Assembly: GCA_022559985.1 (NCBI GenBank)
Contig: JAFJTR010000038.1
Coordinates: 124,001 to 188,000 of the forward strand
Source of the DNA: Parastagonospora avenae f. sp. tritici 18332-5
Lineage: Eukaryota; Ascomycota; Dothideomycetes; Pleosporales; Phaeosphaeriaceae
Reading direction: 5' to 3'
Length of the DNA stretch: 64,000 nt
The position numbers were made by a program, and so were the translations under genes. This document shows, piece by piece, positions 12,220-22,953 of the stretch. Numbering within the stretch: the first letter of the stretch is position 1; the number at the start of each line of letters is the position of its first letter. Under the pieces are notes generated by a model, which saw nothing but the letters and a program-made list of their open reading frames with translations, was not told the DNA's origin and ran no database searches.

Positions 12220-12814
12220 ATGAGTATTCGGATAAATGCGACCGTCCATGAGGCCCGGGCAGCTGCAGGCCACACTAAGGAGCAATGGGACCGCTTCTAC
12301 GTACGTTTGTCGCTCCAAGCCCAGGGATCGCAGTCAACTAACAGGACAAGTTCATAACCAAGGACGAAGCGAAGCAGCTCTCGGAAGCGCACAAAGACTG
12401 GTCAAGATGGATACTGATCCCCGCGAATGAGAAAGAAAAAATGTTGGAGCGCATCAATGCGCGATTACAAGCCGAAGGCATACGACCTGTCGAAATGATT
12501 ATACTCAAGTGGCGGGTGTCGCAGCTGCTGAGGGACATCCAGCGGAAGTTTTGTAAGTGCGGACGCACCAGTCTATATACATTGGCAACCCAAACGATCC
12601 GGGAGGGCAGCACGCCTGGAATGGACTACCAGCTAATTGTGACGAACGTTTAGCCGAAGGTGACATGCTGAGAGGGATAACCGTTGCGAGTTCGGGATCG
12701 CAAATGCAGGTCCAGACCCAGTCGGACAATGCTTCGCAGCAGTCATTAAGCCCACAGCCTTCGGAGCACTCACCGAGCGAGACGCGCCCGTACGACCCCA
12801 TTCGGGACGTTTAA
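12220..12814 (+). CDS. Small helical protein of unknown function, three exons
   Basis: Exons 12220-12300, 12345-12552 and 12654-12814 give 149 aa. Introns 12301-12344 (GTACGT donor, CTAAC branch, CAG) and 12553-12653 (GTAAGT donor, TTTAG) are in phase (0 and 1). Residues 1-100 look like a compact, charged, alpha-helical domain (for example EQWDRFYDKFITKDEAKQLS and ILKWRVSQLLRDIQRKF). The last 40 residues are a Ser/Gln/Pro-rich disordered tail. Perfect phase over two strong introns supports a real gene. I do not recognise the family. The periodic Trp residues (WDRF, DWSRWI, KWRV) hint at a small helical bundle of DNA- or protein-binding type, but this is speculation. It stands alone between two gene-poor tracts. 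Confidence 0.6.
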
Positions 12815-15800
12815 TACATCAACACTGGAGGAATTCTGTTATTTGTGTGACACGTCCGCATGCTGCGTTGGACGTTTACAATGGAACTGGCATTCGAATT
12901 GATACCCAGAAGGGCGAGAAATGGTCGGGTTATAGGCTAAGACCAACCCATGAGACGAGCACATCGGACGAGACCAATGCTATTCGGATGCCAACCATGT
13001 CGTGGTTTCGAACCTTTCCAACAGGAGACAACGGCTAGAAATGTCGATTCGATGGAGAAATATACCCACAGTCGGGAGTGTGGAAGAGCAAGGATCTGTT
13101 ACACAGCAGGGCCGGACTGACGTCGTGCGAAGTATCCTGGTACGTAGCCGAGGAAATCTCCATACCCTCCGCCGAGCTCTTTCCTTGCCAGATCACATCC
13201 GAGCCGGCTTGTCTTCTTTCTAGAATGTCTTTCGGTCCTCAGCATTTCTAGTTTTCTTCGTGCCAAAGAAATGGCGGTGGGCGCGCCGTATGCGCTTGGC
13301 ACGACATCATTTCTCCAATATTGCACCCCTTCTACTTATTAGTTTCGAGAGTATGTGTCTTCAGTGAACTCCGTTCCTAAGCCCATGAGACATGATGTCG
13401 GTACCAATGGTACAGGTTCGTGGCACCTTCTTAGAATGTTCCACCTCTGTAGGCCACAGACGTTCGTCGTAGATGTGCCTGATATGTCTGGACGAATAAT
13501 TTTCCCACCCACTCGTCATTCTCCTCATCCTGGCGGGGCATGCGCCGTTGATAATGAAGTACGAGGGGGTCGACGGCAGATAGGTGCGCGGGGTGTACGC
13601 GATGAAGTCCTGGGGACGAGCAAGCTGGTCGTTCGGAGACAGCTTTCAGACTATCCAAGAGCGGTGATTAGCTGGCTTTGTGGTCAAACGTTCTCTCGTC
13701 CATAGACGCGTCATTCCCAGTCGGAGGGGTAATGAGACACTTGAAGCTCATGGACAGACACGCTGGTGGCATACTCGCCGTTGCACTCTAGATGCACTAT
13801 TCCAACAGTATGAAGCCCATAGACTTCCATGTGGGACGAGGCAGATGCAGCGCTGCCCGATTTTCTTGTAGCGAGGGGCGATTTGAGGACGCGTAGCGTG
13901 GTTCTGCTCCGGGAGGGGCATCAAGTTACGGCCTGCTACGGCCACTTGATCATCATGAACGGAAGCACGAAGCTGCTGAGACGAGCTGGTGACAGAAATG
14001 ATGGTGTTGGAGATGGCGTGAGGGACTAGTCTGGCGGGGTGACGTGAGTGAGGTCTGGTCGTGACTGCCTTCCCAAGTGTCCCAAGTTTGGTACAGCCCT
14101 AATCCCAGTAGTCGGCGGCAGCACCCGCAACCACGTTTCTTCTCTTGACGACACAGATTCTTCCATTGTCGTACACACCTCCCGCTCGTCTGCTTTGTCG
14201 TGTCCATGGACCATTTCCATCAGCTTCGGTCCCCGGCGGTGAGGCTTCCCTACAAGTGACGCATCATCGGCAACACCGAGGACAATTCAATGCTCGCCGC
14301 CAAAGTCCTTTCAAGTGCTTCCATCAACTGCAAGTATCTTTCATCCTGCACCAAGCATCTGACGCGTTCAAGCGCGCCTCTTACATTACCCGGGGTCAGT
14401 ATAACAAAGCAAGGGAGATGAGTCGCACCAAACGCGTAGAACACCACCTCCCATCGTACCACCATCGCACAACATCGATTCAAGGGACAGATCGACCACT
14501 CAAGTCTTCAACGGAAGACGAAGCCGGACCAGACCTCGTCTGCGGTCATATTCGAGCAGATGCCTTTGGTTCGAAACCAAGAGCTGGCCACAATGGCTAC
14601 TGAGGCAGGGAATTTAGCTCATGTTGTCTTGGATGGCTTCATCGCCTCACTCTCGCTGCATGCTTCTCAACAAAAGCATGCGTGCGTTGGGCGGTGAGAT
14701 GGCAAGTAAAGTACTGCGCAAAGTTCCGGCTACGGACAAAAATCTGCAAATGGTGAGCAGGATGGCTTCCTGTAACAGGAGGATGAGCAATAATGGCCTC
14801 GAAAAAAGTATACATTAGCAACAAGATAGTATACAGCTGACAAGTACCCGCTATATACTGCTGTAAGACTGGTGCTAGTCTGAACGACTAATCCTTACCC
14901 CAGCGACCCTTCACGGCGCCTAGACGGACCCTAGTGGCCGTTTCTATGCGGAGCGGCATCCGCGCAGACTGCTGCATGAGCAATATGTACACGTACCCAC
15001 TTTGCCTGCTTCTATCCTGCAAGCAGAAGGATCGTACTCATCAGTATCGAAGTCTCTGGTAGATGGTCGAGATCAGGGCCACGGCTTGCCTCTGAGTCCG
15101 CCCAGAGGTCTTCTCAAGCTGTGGCCCTGCACTGCCAACACATCTCACAGAATGCTGTTCATCTGCAGCGCCAGCTTCCACAGAGCCAGCTCATGCGGCC
15201 GGAAGACAGGTTCCGATAGAAGGTCGGTCATGCTACCCCCTTGTGAACACTCATCATCGCAGGCGCCTACATCTCCACTCGCACCCCAATCGAAACGAAC
15301 GCGCCCCGTCCCGTCATCGTGTCTTCGATCACGACCCGAACACTCTTCGCAAGTCAAACGCCCTTGCTATTCACTTCCCGTTGGCGACGCCGCCCACACC
15401 TACACTGCACAACTTTCACGGGAAGGCAACTTCCGGCGTAGGGAAGGCGCGCGAGATAGTGGATTCCATACAAAACGGACCGATATGCGCATAGCATACA
15501 TACTCGTAGATGAAAGTGGCCTGGCGCAGTGAAGCTAGAGCGAGGACAGCCTTTTGGTAGACACGTTGTGCTGGCAGTCTCCACACAGCTCGTCGTGCGC
15601 AAATCTTCTGCCATCTCCGGGCAGGGGCTCTGCACAGCCCTACACGAAGAACACCTTGGCTTTGAGACATGTCTGGAGGTTGTTGAGAGGAGGTCATAAC
15701 GCCTGCGGAAAGCTTCGCTCTGGCGCCTGTGACACCTTCGGGCAAGGCTTTCACGTCCGGGCGCAATGGCTGTCTTCACAACGCAGCAGTCATCCTCTCA

Positions 15801-16591
15801 ACGCACACGGTGGCATGTGTTTCCATTGTATGGTAGGTCAGCACATCGCACTCTGATCAGGTCGACCAGACACTCTCTCGTCTAAGCCACGCTATCCGCG
15901 AAATACACACACGACGACAACCATGGCAAACACATCGCAGACGCACAATGAGCGCGTTATCGCAGAGCCATCAACGCAATGCAGACGACCATGACAAAGA
16001 CATATTGGCCTGATCATACTGGGATACTCTGGCTCCCATTGCACTTGAGTCTACCACACAAGGCAGGACCAGTAACCATGAGGGCGCGGGTGAGTTAAAT
16101 TGCTAGATAGAACAAACATGGCAAGCATCTGTGAAGGTGGGGCTCCTCAAATCTTCCATCAATTGACATAAGCTCTGCCTGCATGTATAGCCCTTGTACT
16201 TCTTAAGTTTACTGTAGATACGCAGATCTTGAGTCTGAAGCAGAGAAATATCTCACTTGCACTCCAGGTATGCATGATATCGCTGGTAGTAGATTTGAAT
16301 CTCAATCCCACATTGTCTTTGCACAGCATGTCAAAGCTCTCTTTCCCACTGAAACGATAGAGTGAATCGCCGTGAAATGCATGCAGTATAGACAATACTA
16401 GGGGCAATCTAAGTGGTCGAAATTGGACATTTAGCGTCCTGGTATAATTGATATCATGACCTCGCCATAAGCTATCCAAGCCCCCTTTCCCTTACAATCC
16501 TCATCTATGCGCACTGCGCTTTTCTTTACTCGTGACATCGTCCGCGACTTTGCCTGTCCCCCTAATTCCACTAATTTTACACCAACCCCCC
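12815..16591. other. Gene-poor tract, 3.8 kb, between two 3' ends
   Basis: Flanked by the ends of the small helical gene (plus) and LSm1 (minus), so no known promoter is needed here. Many short overlapping frames exist on both strands, none convincing. The best is a possible two-exon minus-strand ORF at about 13431-13780 (see findings). Confidence 0.4.
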
Positions 16592-17463
16592 TCACGCCGT
16601 CTGCATGCCAAACCCCGGCTCAATACCCGCCGCCTTCAACGCCTTCGCTTTCCTCGTATCCACATCGCGCTTCTCCGCTTTCTGCGCCGCCGCCAGCGCC
16701 CGCACCTCATCTACATCTGCGAACCTCGCGCCGCGCGGTGCGTCTTCGCGGTCCAGATCGACGGTCGCGCATATAGTCACGTTCTCGCCTCGTATTGTCA
16801 TGACGCCGGGGAGCTTCACGTCGTGGATAAGCCAGCGAGGCACAGAGGGGTCGGACGAGGGTTCCGCGTCGGGATTTCGCGCGGCGATGCGCTCGTGGCA
16901 TTCTGTGAGGACGAGGTTGGCTGAGTGGTTGTTAGTCGGGTCACCCCAAAGAGGAGAGGGGATGGGAAATGGGTACGCACCGAATTGGTCGTAGGAGCGG
17001 AGTATGCCAATGTATTCCTTCTCATCGCGGAGTAAGACGTCGACTTTCTCTGCGCTTGTGTTAACCTACGTCTTGGTGTGTGATGCGTGCGGAGGCCGTA
17101 CTGTCTACCATGTCCAGCAGCATGGCGGAGGTCAGGAAGGCTTGCGGGGGGAGGTCGACGGGGAGAATTTGCTGGGGGCCAGGCCCTCGTGCGCCGCCGA
17201 GGACGTTGGGTCCATGTTGTGGTGGTGGAGTGGCACTGTATACACCTCCGTATCCTGTGTTGTCGCGTCAGTTGTGCGCCCTTCTCCGCTGACTTCTACG
17301 TGAGCGTACCAATTGAGGACGACGGCCGCCCTGGAGCTTCGACGGCGAGTTCTGACTGTCCCGGTTCTTGTAGCGAGCGCTGCAGCATGGCGTTGAAGTC
17401 GGGCGCGGCGTTCGGGGGAGCTCCTGCGGGGCCACCGTGGGGTTGGCGTTGGTTGTAGGACAT
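16592..17463 (-). CDS. LSM1: Sm-like protein LSm1 (mRNA decapping activator)
   Basis: LSm1 is the subunit specific to the cytoplasmic LSm1-7 ring, which binds 3' ends of deadenylated mRNA with Pat1 and promotes decapping. Exons: 17310-17463, 17102-17254, 16981-17049 and 16592-16920, giving 234 aa. The three introns are 52-60 nt, GT-AG, all phase 1. Sm motif 1 is at about residues 90-130: FLTSAMLLDMVDKKVDVLLR, then EYIGILRSYDQFANLVL. Sm motif 2 is IRGENVTICATVDLD at about 167-181, with the RGEN RNA-binding signature. The central VDKK and the FANLVL motif distinguish LSm1 from the other LSm proteins. It is longer than the roughly 133-aa human protein: about 80 Pro/Gln-rich residues at the N-terminus, an insertion before Sm2, and an Ala/Lys-rich C-terminal helix. 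LSm1 C-terminal extensions are known to matter for RNA binding. Confidence 0.92.
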
Positions 17464-17998
17464 GGCTTATGCTGTGTCTGGGGGAGGATTGAGCGGTGGA
17501 CGAGAAGTTTTAGCGGTTCTGGAGGGTGCGTAGAGAAATCGGTATCATGGCGGTTGCACGTATTGTTGTGCCTTTACCTCGAGGTACCTGTAGCTGCTCG
17601 AAATCGTCACTCATTCCAACGCCAAGCCGCTAAGGTTCGCAGTGAGAAGGCATGCTTGTTGATGCGCCTCCTGCTGCTTCTATGCCACTATCTAGTAAGA
17701 AAATGTACTGACAGAGCAGTCTACTATGCCATTCAGGATCATTAGAAACTCGCTGAGACGCCACGAAATGAGTACTTCGTCTGCCGATTTCGTCTCCATA
17801 GCTCAGCGAATCGGAAGTGTACAAGCACCGCGCTCGGTGAAATATTGCGTTTATTGACTATCTGACCTTACCTCATCATCAGCGAGCCATTTGCTTTATG
17901 AGTAGCCGTGGCACTCCTCGCTTTCTTCATCTCGCTCACACATACACTCAACCCATTTCTTCCCTTTCATTCTGCCGCTTCGATACAACGTATTTGCA
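17464..17998. other. Divergent promoter region
   Basis: Between LSm1 (minus) and the dehydrogenase gene (plus). Pyrimidine-rich stretches (for example 17930-17985) lie just before the dehydrogenase start, as in many fungal promoters. Nothing else recognised. Confidence 0.5.
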
Positions 17999-18991
17999 AT
18001 GTACGAAGTCTTTGCGAACAAATGGATTACGCCGCCAAAGCCCGTCAATGCTGATTATTCGGGAAGGAATATCATCATTACAGGTGGTACTTCAGGAATC
18101 GGCGAGGAAGCAGCTCTCAAGTTTGCACAACTGGGCGCAAAGGTCATTATCACGGCTCGCGATGAGAAGAAGGGCGAAGCAACCAAGGCAAGACTGGAGG
18201 CTCGACTACAGAGGGCAGGCCAGCTCGAAGTATGGCAGCTTGATATGATGTCCTACGAGAGTGTCGTGGCGTTTGCGAGGCGAGCAAACATATTGGACCA
18301 TCTCGACATCGCTGTGCTGAATGCTGGCGTATGGCGGACCAAGTTCTACAAGTCGGACTACGGGTGGGAAGAAGACCTTCAGGTCAATACTCTATCAACG
18401 GCTCTACTCGCAATGCTGCTCCTCCCAAAATTGAGAGACTCGAAACGTATTACTGGCAGGATCCCCATCCTCGAGTTCGTCAACTCTGGTCTACACCAAA
18501 ACGCCGTTGTTCCACCTGAAGTTCGGAGAGAATCAAATGTGCTGGGTCGTTACAACCAGCAAGAGCAATTTAAAGAGGGCCACCAGTACAAATTCTCCAA
18601 GGTCTTCCAGATGTATGTCGCGACCTTTTTGGCAGACAACATATCGTCGGAAGATGTCATCATCACCTCTGTGTGTCCTGGCTGGGTCAATACAAACCTT
18701 GGGCGAGACCACTTCTTCCCTGGTATTTTTATTATCATATTCCTCTTCACGTTGCTGTTCATGAGGACGCCGGCACAGGGAGCGGACATGATCCTCTCAG
18801 GTACGACACAGGGAGAGATGGTGCACAACAGGTTCTGGCGACACGACAAGATCCAGCCGATCCCTCCGTGTCTCAAGGGAGATGAGTTGAAGGATCTTGG
18901 AAGGAGAGTCTTCGAGGAGATCCTCATGGCATTAAGGGGTAGTGGCCTGGATGTGCAGAAAGTCCTTACTGATGCTCTATCAACGAGGTAG
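17999..18991 (+). CDS. Short-chain dehydrogenase/reductase with C-terminal hydrophobic segment
   Basis: NAD(P)-dependent oxidoreductase of the classical SDR fold, 330 aa in one exon. The cofactor glycine motif TGGTSGIG is at residues 28-35, NAG of the structural motif at 108-110, and the catalytic set is Ser163, Tyr197 and Lys201 (YKFSK). The arrangement resembles retinol dehydrogenase/WW-oxidoreductase-like SDRs, which act on lipophilic alcohols or ketones. The cofactor-preference loop begins ITARDEKKGE, where Arg suggests NADPH. A hydrophobic stretch at about 240-257 (FFPGIFIIIFLFTLLFM) could anchor the enzyme to a membrane or lipid droplet. It is unlinked to other metabolic genes here, so the substrate is unknown. 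The start ATG follows a pyrimidine-rich leader. Confidence 0.88.
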   Translation: MYEVFANKWITPPKPVNADYSGRNIIITGGTSGIGEEAALKFAQLGAKVIITARDEKKGEATKARLEARLQRAGQLEVWQLDMMSYESVVAFARRANILDHLDIAVLNAGVWRTKFYKSDYGWEEDLQVNTLSTALLAMLLLPKLRDSKRITGRIPILEFVNSGLHQNAVVPPEVRRESNVLGRYNQQEQFKEGHQYKFSKVFQMYVATFLADNISSEDVIITSVCPGWVNTNLGRDHFFPGIFIIIFLFTLLFMRTPAQGADMILSGTTQGEMVHNRFWRHDKIQPIPPCLKGDELKDLGRRVFEEILMALRGSGLDVQKVLTDALSTR

Positions 18992-19247
18992 CGGTAGCAT
19001 TTAACAGGAGATACAAAACACATAGCTAGACGACATGGCAGCTGTCAAGAGTCTTGGTTGTCGAAACGTGCCGTTCGTGCCTGATCCGTGATCTACATGT
19101 GGCAGGGGTGTCTGCTAGCGTGCCGGCTATGCGAGTGACGTATGGGCGAAGGCTAGATTCAAGCTTCAGCGATGCGCACGTATTCCTCCCTAATTATCGC
19201 ATGCCTTGAATTATCCGTACGTCAAGGCTGAGACAGCGATCGGCTGC

Positions 19248-22200
19248 ATGCCCAAATCATCCCTCCGTCGCAAACCCTCTGGTCACGGCGCCTCGTCTCT
19301 CCTCCGCTACCTCTTCCCCTTCCCGCAGACTCGAGCACGCGCCCGCGACCGCCTCTCCCGATTCCGCCACGAGACATTCCCTTCGCTAAAGCACCACGCG
19401 CAGGCCCGCATATACAAATACATTGTCTACCGCCAGGCGCAGAAGCTCAAGAAGAAGACGACTATCCTCCAACGCCTGCGCAGCCGTACCCGCAAGCTTA
19501 TAGGCAGTAATTACCTCGAAAATGAAGCAAGACTGCGACGGCGCGAGATAGCAAAGGGTTCTGGGGCCGAAAAATCTAGCAAAGGAGCCATGACGTACCA
19601 GGAGAACTATGAACAGCGCGAGAGTGGGGGCCGGCGACGGAAGCTGGCGGGATATCTGAAGGCTGCGAATGAACTTAGACAGACATACACGCAGCAATAT
19701 GCCCCGAGCTGGAGAGGCAACGAGGAAAACTACAAGTTTGAGGATGACACGCCGGGAGGATTTCCGGACGGTGCCGTTGTGCGCAGTGGCGAGGAGGAGA
19801 TGATACTCTTCCCTAGTTACGCCAGGAAACATATTCGACGCAAGCCCGAGGCTCAGCCTGGGACGATACAAGAAGTTGAGGGGACAGGCCGCGATGTAAG
19901 AGACTCTGTCGGGGCCGGAGACGCCGAATTCTGGAAGAAGCAGTGGGAGGACTACGAGGATGACAAGGCTGTGGTTGACGTGGATGTGCGCGGCTGGATA
20001 TACTCGCCCTTCAAGGGCCAGATGTCAAGAAAGCAGAGACTCTTCATTGGTCTCGCACGGCAGCTGGTGGGTATCCAGGCACCGCCCGCCGGTGCCAATG
20101 AGCAGACCTCGGCCACGAGCAGCCGCGATACCAGCCCCGGCCATACTATGATGGAAGGGCACCGGGAACGTCAAGCACAGCGAGACGAACAAATGGCCGC
20201 ACGAGAAGCCGAGCAAATTCTCCGTAAGGGTGAGAAAGAAGCAGCGGTTGCGGCCAAGGGCGGCTACAGCGAGAAACCATCACGAGGGAACGATGATGAC
20301 ACTTCGCTGTACCGCACAAACAGTCGCGAGAGCGTGCGCACTGTGGAGAGCTTCAAGGCTGGACAGCTCTCGCACGCCGCTTCACGCGGCTCTCTCAAAG
20401 ACGACGAGCACATTACACCACTGCAGAAGCGAGCATCATGGAACCAACCTGCCGACATGAATGCGTCAGAACTTGCAGAAGCCAACGCACGCCTGATGGC
20501 GCGGCTGCGGCACTTCCTTGCCGTCCCCATGGCCAACACGCCTATTAGTGTATTCTTCTATAACGAGCAGATATCGAAGCAGAGGACTATATACACCAAC
20601 GCTGCAGGACACTTCAGTATGTCCGCGGCATTGGACTTCATCCCTACGCACGTCCGCATACTAGCCTCAGACAAGCTATCAGCAACTGAGGAGGTCATTG
20701 TCACGGATTCGCAAGGTATCAGTGTCATATCTGATATTGACGATACAATCAAGCACTCTGCTATTAGCAATGGTGCACGCGAGATCTTCCGCAACACCTT
20801 CATCCGGGAGCTTAGCGATCTTACAATCGACGGCGTCCGGGAGTGGTATAATGCAATGTCTGAGCAAGGCGTGAAATTCCACTACGTCTCCAATTCACCG
20901 TGGCAGCTGTACCCTGTCATATCAAAGTATTTTGCGCTAGCCGGACTACCACCGGGCTCTTTCCATCTCAAGCAATACAGCGGCATGCTTCAGGGTATTT
21001 TCGAGCCCGTTGCCGAGAGGAAGAAGGTTACGCTGGACAAGATTGCACGAGACTTTCCCGAACGGAACTTCATCCTGATTGGCGATAGTGGAGAGGCTGA
21101 CTTGGAGGTGTACACGGACTTTGTCCTTGAGAATCCTGGACGTGTGGCAGCAGTATTCATCCGCGATGTCACGACATCTGACCACGGTGGATTCTTCGAT
21201 CAATCCATGGGGCCAATGCCGGGAGACAGATCAGGATCGTCTTCGTCGTCGCCAAGTCGCGCGGGAAGTGCGAGGGCGAGTGCAGCTAGCAAACCGAGAC
21301 CTGCTTCCGAGGAACACGATCCAGAGCTCAAGGCCGCGATCGCTGCATCTCTACGCGAGATGGATGAATATGACAAGAAGCGTTCTCAGTCTACATCGGC
21401 GCAGAATGATAGAGACCATCCCGAGTCGCGTCCAAAGCTTCCTGAGCGTACTTCTGGCCCGACGCCAGAAGTACACAACCTCATCGACCTCTATTCCGAT
21501 GACGAGCTGGAGCACTCACCTGCGATGCGGCGCGTGAACACAGACACGATGGCGGAGACCCAAGGGCATCGCATGTCAATTGCGTCGACTACAAGCACCA
21601 AATCAGCCCCTCCACCGCCGCGGAAACCTGTAGCACTACGAAGTCCCTCAAGCGAGTCGGTCTCATCCACGAACCCATCACCATCATCCCCACGTCCGCC
21701 CCGCCCTCCAAAACCTCGCCAACTCTCGAACTCAGTCAAGCAACCAAGCCCCCTATCCCAGCAAACATCAGCACGCACCCCAACCTCTGCTGTATCCAAG
21801 CCTCCTGTCGCGCCTAAACCGCGCTCCATCAATACAGATCAATCCGATGTGGAGCAATCCTACGCCGGCATGGCGCGCGAGAAGCTCTGGTCTGTATACA
21901 GTAGTCTGCCCGCCCTGCGCTCCACAGACGGTTCTGAAGCGCCTGCATCAGACTCCAGCAGCGCCCGCCGCGCTCCTCCCCCACCACCTCCTCGCCGCCG
22001 TGACAACGCATCCAGTGCCGTATCCTACGTCGGCAACAAAGCATCTTCAGCATGGCAATACGCGCCATCCGTGCCGTACCACTCCCGCCCGCAAGTCGCG
22101 TCGACACAGACATCCCAGCCCTTTTCGTCTAGCGCGCGCCAGGGCATCAATCGCACGAGCACGGGGTCGACGATGGGTGCGGGTGGTGCGGGTGGAGGCG

Positions 22201-22364
22201 AGTATGGGACAAAGAGGGAGGTGCTTTGGAGGCAGAGGTGGCAGCGCGCTGAGGAGATTATGCGCGAGAGGGGCGTGGTGTTGAGGACCTGGAGGGTGGG
22301 GAGGGATGCAATGGGGGAGGCGGAGAGGGTTATTCGGGAGGCGGAGGGGAAGAGGGGGAAGTAG
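19248..22364 (+). CDS. APP1-like actin-patch phosphatidate phosphatase
   Basis: Homologue of yeast App1, an Mg-dependent phosphatidate phosphatase of cortical actin patches that links lipid metabolism to endocytosis. One exon, 1038 aa from the ATG at 19248; the open frame upstream has no ATG. The catalytic DxDxT signature of the HAD-like DUF2183 domain is D496-I-D498-D-T500 (SDIDDTIKHS), followed by YVSNSPWQLYP, LKQYSG and LIGDSGEADLEVY, the other conserved blocks. Residues 1-200 are basic and helical. The last 350 residues are disordered, with several Pro-rich SH3-binding stretches (APPPPRKP, RPPRPPKP, APPPPPPRRR), as expected for a protein recruited to actin patches. A segment at about 691-708 (ELKAAIAASLREMDEYD) fits the ubiquitin-interacting motif pattern. 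Yeast App1 is about 590 aa, so this form is much longer. Confidence 0.92.
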   Translation: MPKSSLRRKPSGHGASSLLRYLFPFPQTRARARDRLSRFRHETFPSLKHHAQARIYKYIVYRQAQKLKKKTTILQRLRSRTRKLIGSNYLENEARLRRREIAKGSGAEKSSKGAMTYQENYEQRESGGRRRKLAGYLKAANELRQTYTQQYAPSWRGNEENYKFEDDTPGGFPDGAVVRSGEEEMILFPSYARKHIRRKPEAQPGTIQEVEGTGRDVRDSVGAGDAEFWKKQWEDYEDDKAVVDVDVRGWIYSPFKGQMSRKQRLFIGLARQLVGIQAPPAGANEQTSATSSRDTSPGHTMMEGHRERQAQRDEQMAAREAEQILRKGEKEAAVAAKGGYSEKPSRGNDDDTSLYRTNSRESVRTVESFKAGQLSHAASRGSLKDDEHITPLQKRASWNQPADMNASELAEANARLMARLRHFLAVPMANTPISVFFYNEQISKQRTIYTNAAGHFSMSAALDFIPTHVRILASDKLSATEEVIVTDSQGISVISDIDDTIKHSAISNGAREIFRNTFIRELSDLTIDGVREWYNAMSEQGVKFHYVSNSPWQLYPVISKYFALAGLPPGSFHLKQYSGMLQGIFEPVAERKKVTLDKIARDFPERNFILIGDSGEADLEVYTDFVLENPGRVAAVFIRDVTTSDHGGFFDQSMGPMPGDRSGSSSSSPSRAGSARASAASKPRPASEEHDPELKAAIAASLREMDEYDKKRSQSTSAQNDRDHPESRPKLPERTSGPTPEVHNLIDLYSDDELEHSPAMRRVNTDTMAETQGHRMSIASTTSTKSAPPPPRKPVALRSPSSESVSSTNPSPSSPRPPRPPKPRQLSNSVKQPSPLSQQTSARTPTSAVSKPPVAPKPRSINTDQSDVEQSYAGMAREKLWSVYSSLPALRSTDGSEAPASDSSSARRAPPPPPPRRRDNASSAVSYVGNKASSAWQYAPSVPYHSRPQVASTQTSQPFSSSARQGINRTSTGSTMGAGGAGGGEYGTKREVLWRQRWQRAEEIMRERGVVLRTWRVGRDAMGEAERVIREAEGKRGK

Positions 22365-22953
22365 GGGTTGAGTACGAATACATTTTTATGATTTTGACGT
22401 TTAAAAGAGTGTAGTGATGCATGTGAGCAGTTGCTATAATGGGTTGGCATAGATCTGGGCGTCAGAGTCACTGATCTAGGATAGTTCATCAGCGATGGTC
22501 AAGCACTACGTGCTGCAATAATTCGTGCGCGCCATGCCTCACGATCCTGAGCACCACAGGGCAGATCAGTCAAGCTGTCTAACTTCAAGGTTTCCTCCAT
22601 GTCTTCGCAACGTACTAATCAATTACTGACTCTATTCGGGCTTGTGTATCAGATGACAGTTGCTCTCTAAGAGTTCAAACAGAACACGCACGACTTATTG
22701 CAGCACATAGTGCAAGGAGTTTTGGATATTGTGTAAACAACACGTCAAAAGCGCTTCATCGGTAGGCAGTTGGTGTGACAAGTGTGACGGGACTCACATG
22801 CATTGACTGGAGCAAACCTCAATACTCATATGTACAATCACACGTAGACTCATGCCCACGTATATAAAGCACTTGCGTACCCCACTGATCTCCTCATATC
22901 ACATCCACACCCACACTCCACAACTAAACAAGACAAATGTACACCAAGCAACC
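22365..22953. other. Intergenic region
   Basis: 3' region of the APP1-like gene and promoter of the small Cys-motif gene. A TATATAA sequence at about 22860-22866 lies roughly 90 bp before the start at 22954 and is a plausible TATA box. Nothing else seen. Confidence 0.45.

Noticed and set aside
14565..14585. GGTTCGAAACC, resembling a tRNA B-box
   Set aside because: No matching A-box or acceptor stem can be drawn around it. A similar sequence at 13007-13018 on the minus strand also fails.
15002..15856. Several overlapping frames of 100-176 codons on both strands
   Set aside because: All phases are partly open, as expected for GC-balanced non-coding DNA; none has a domain or splice consistency.
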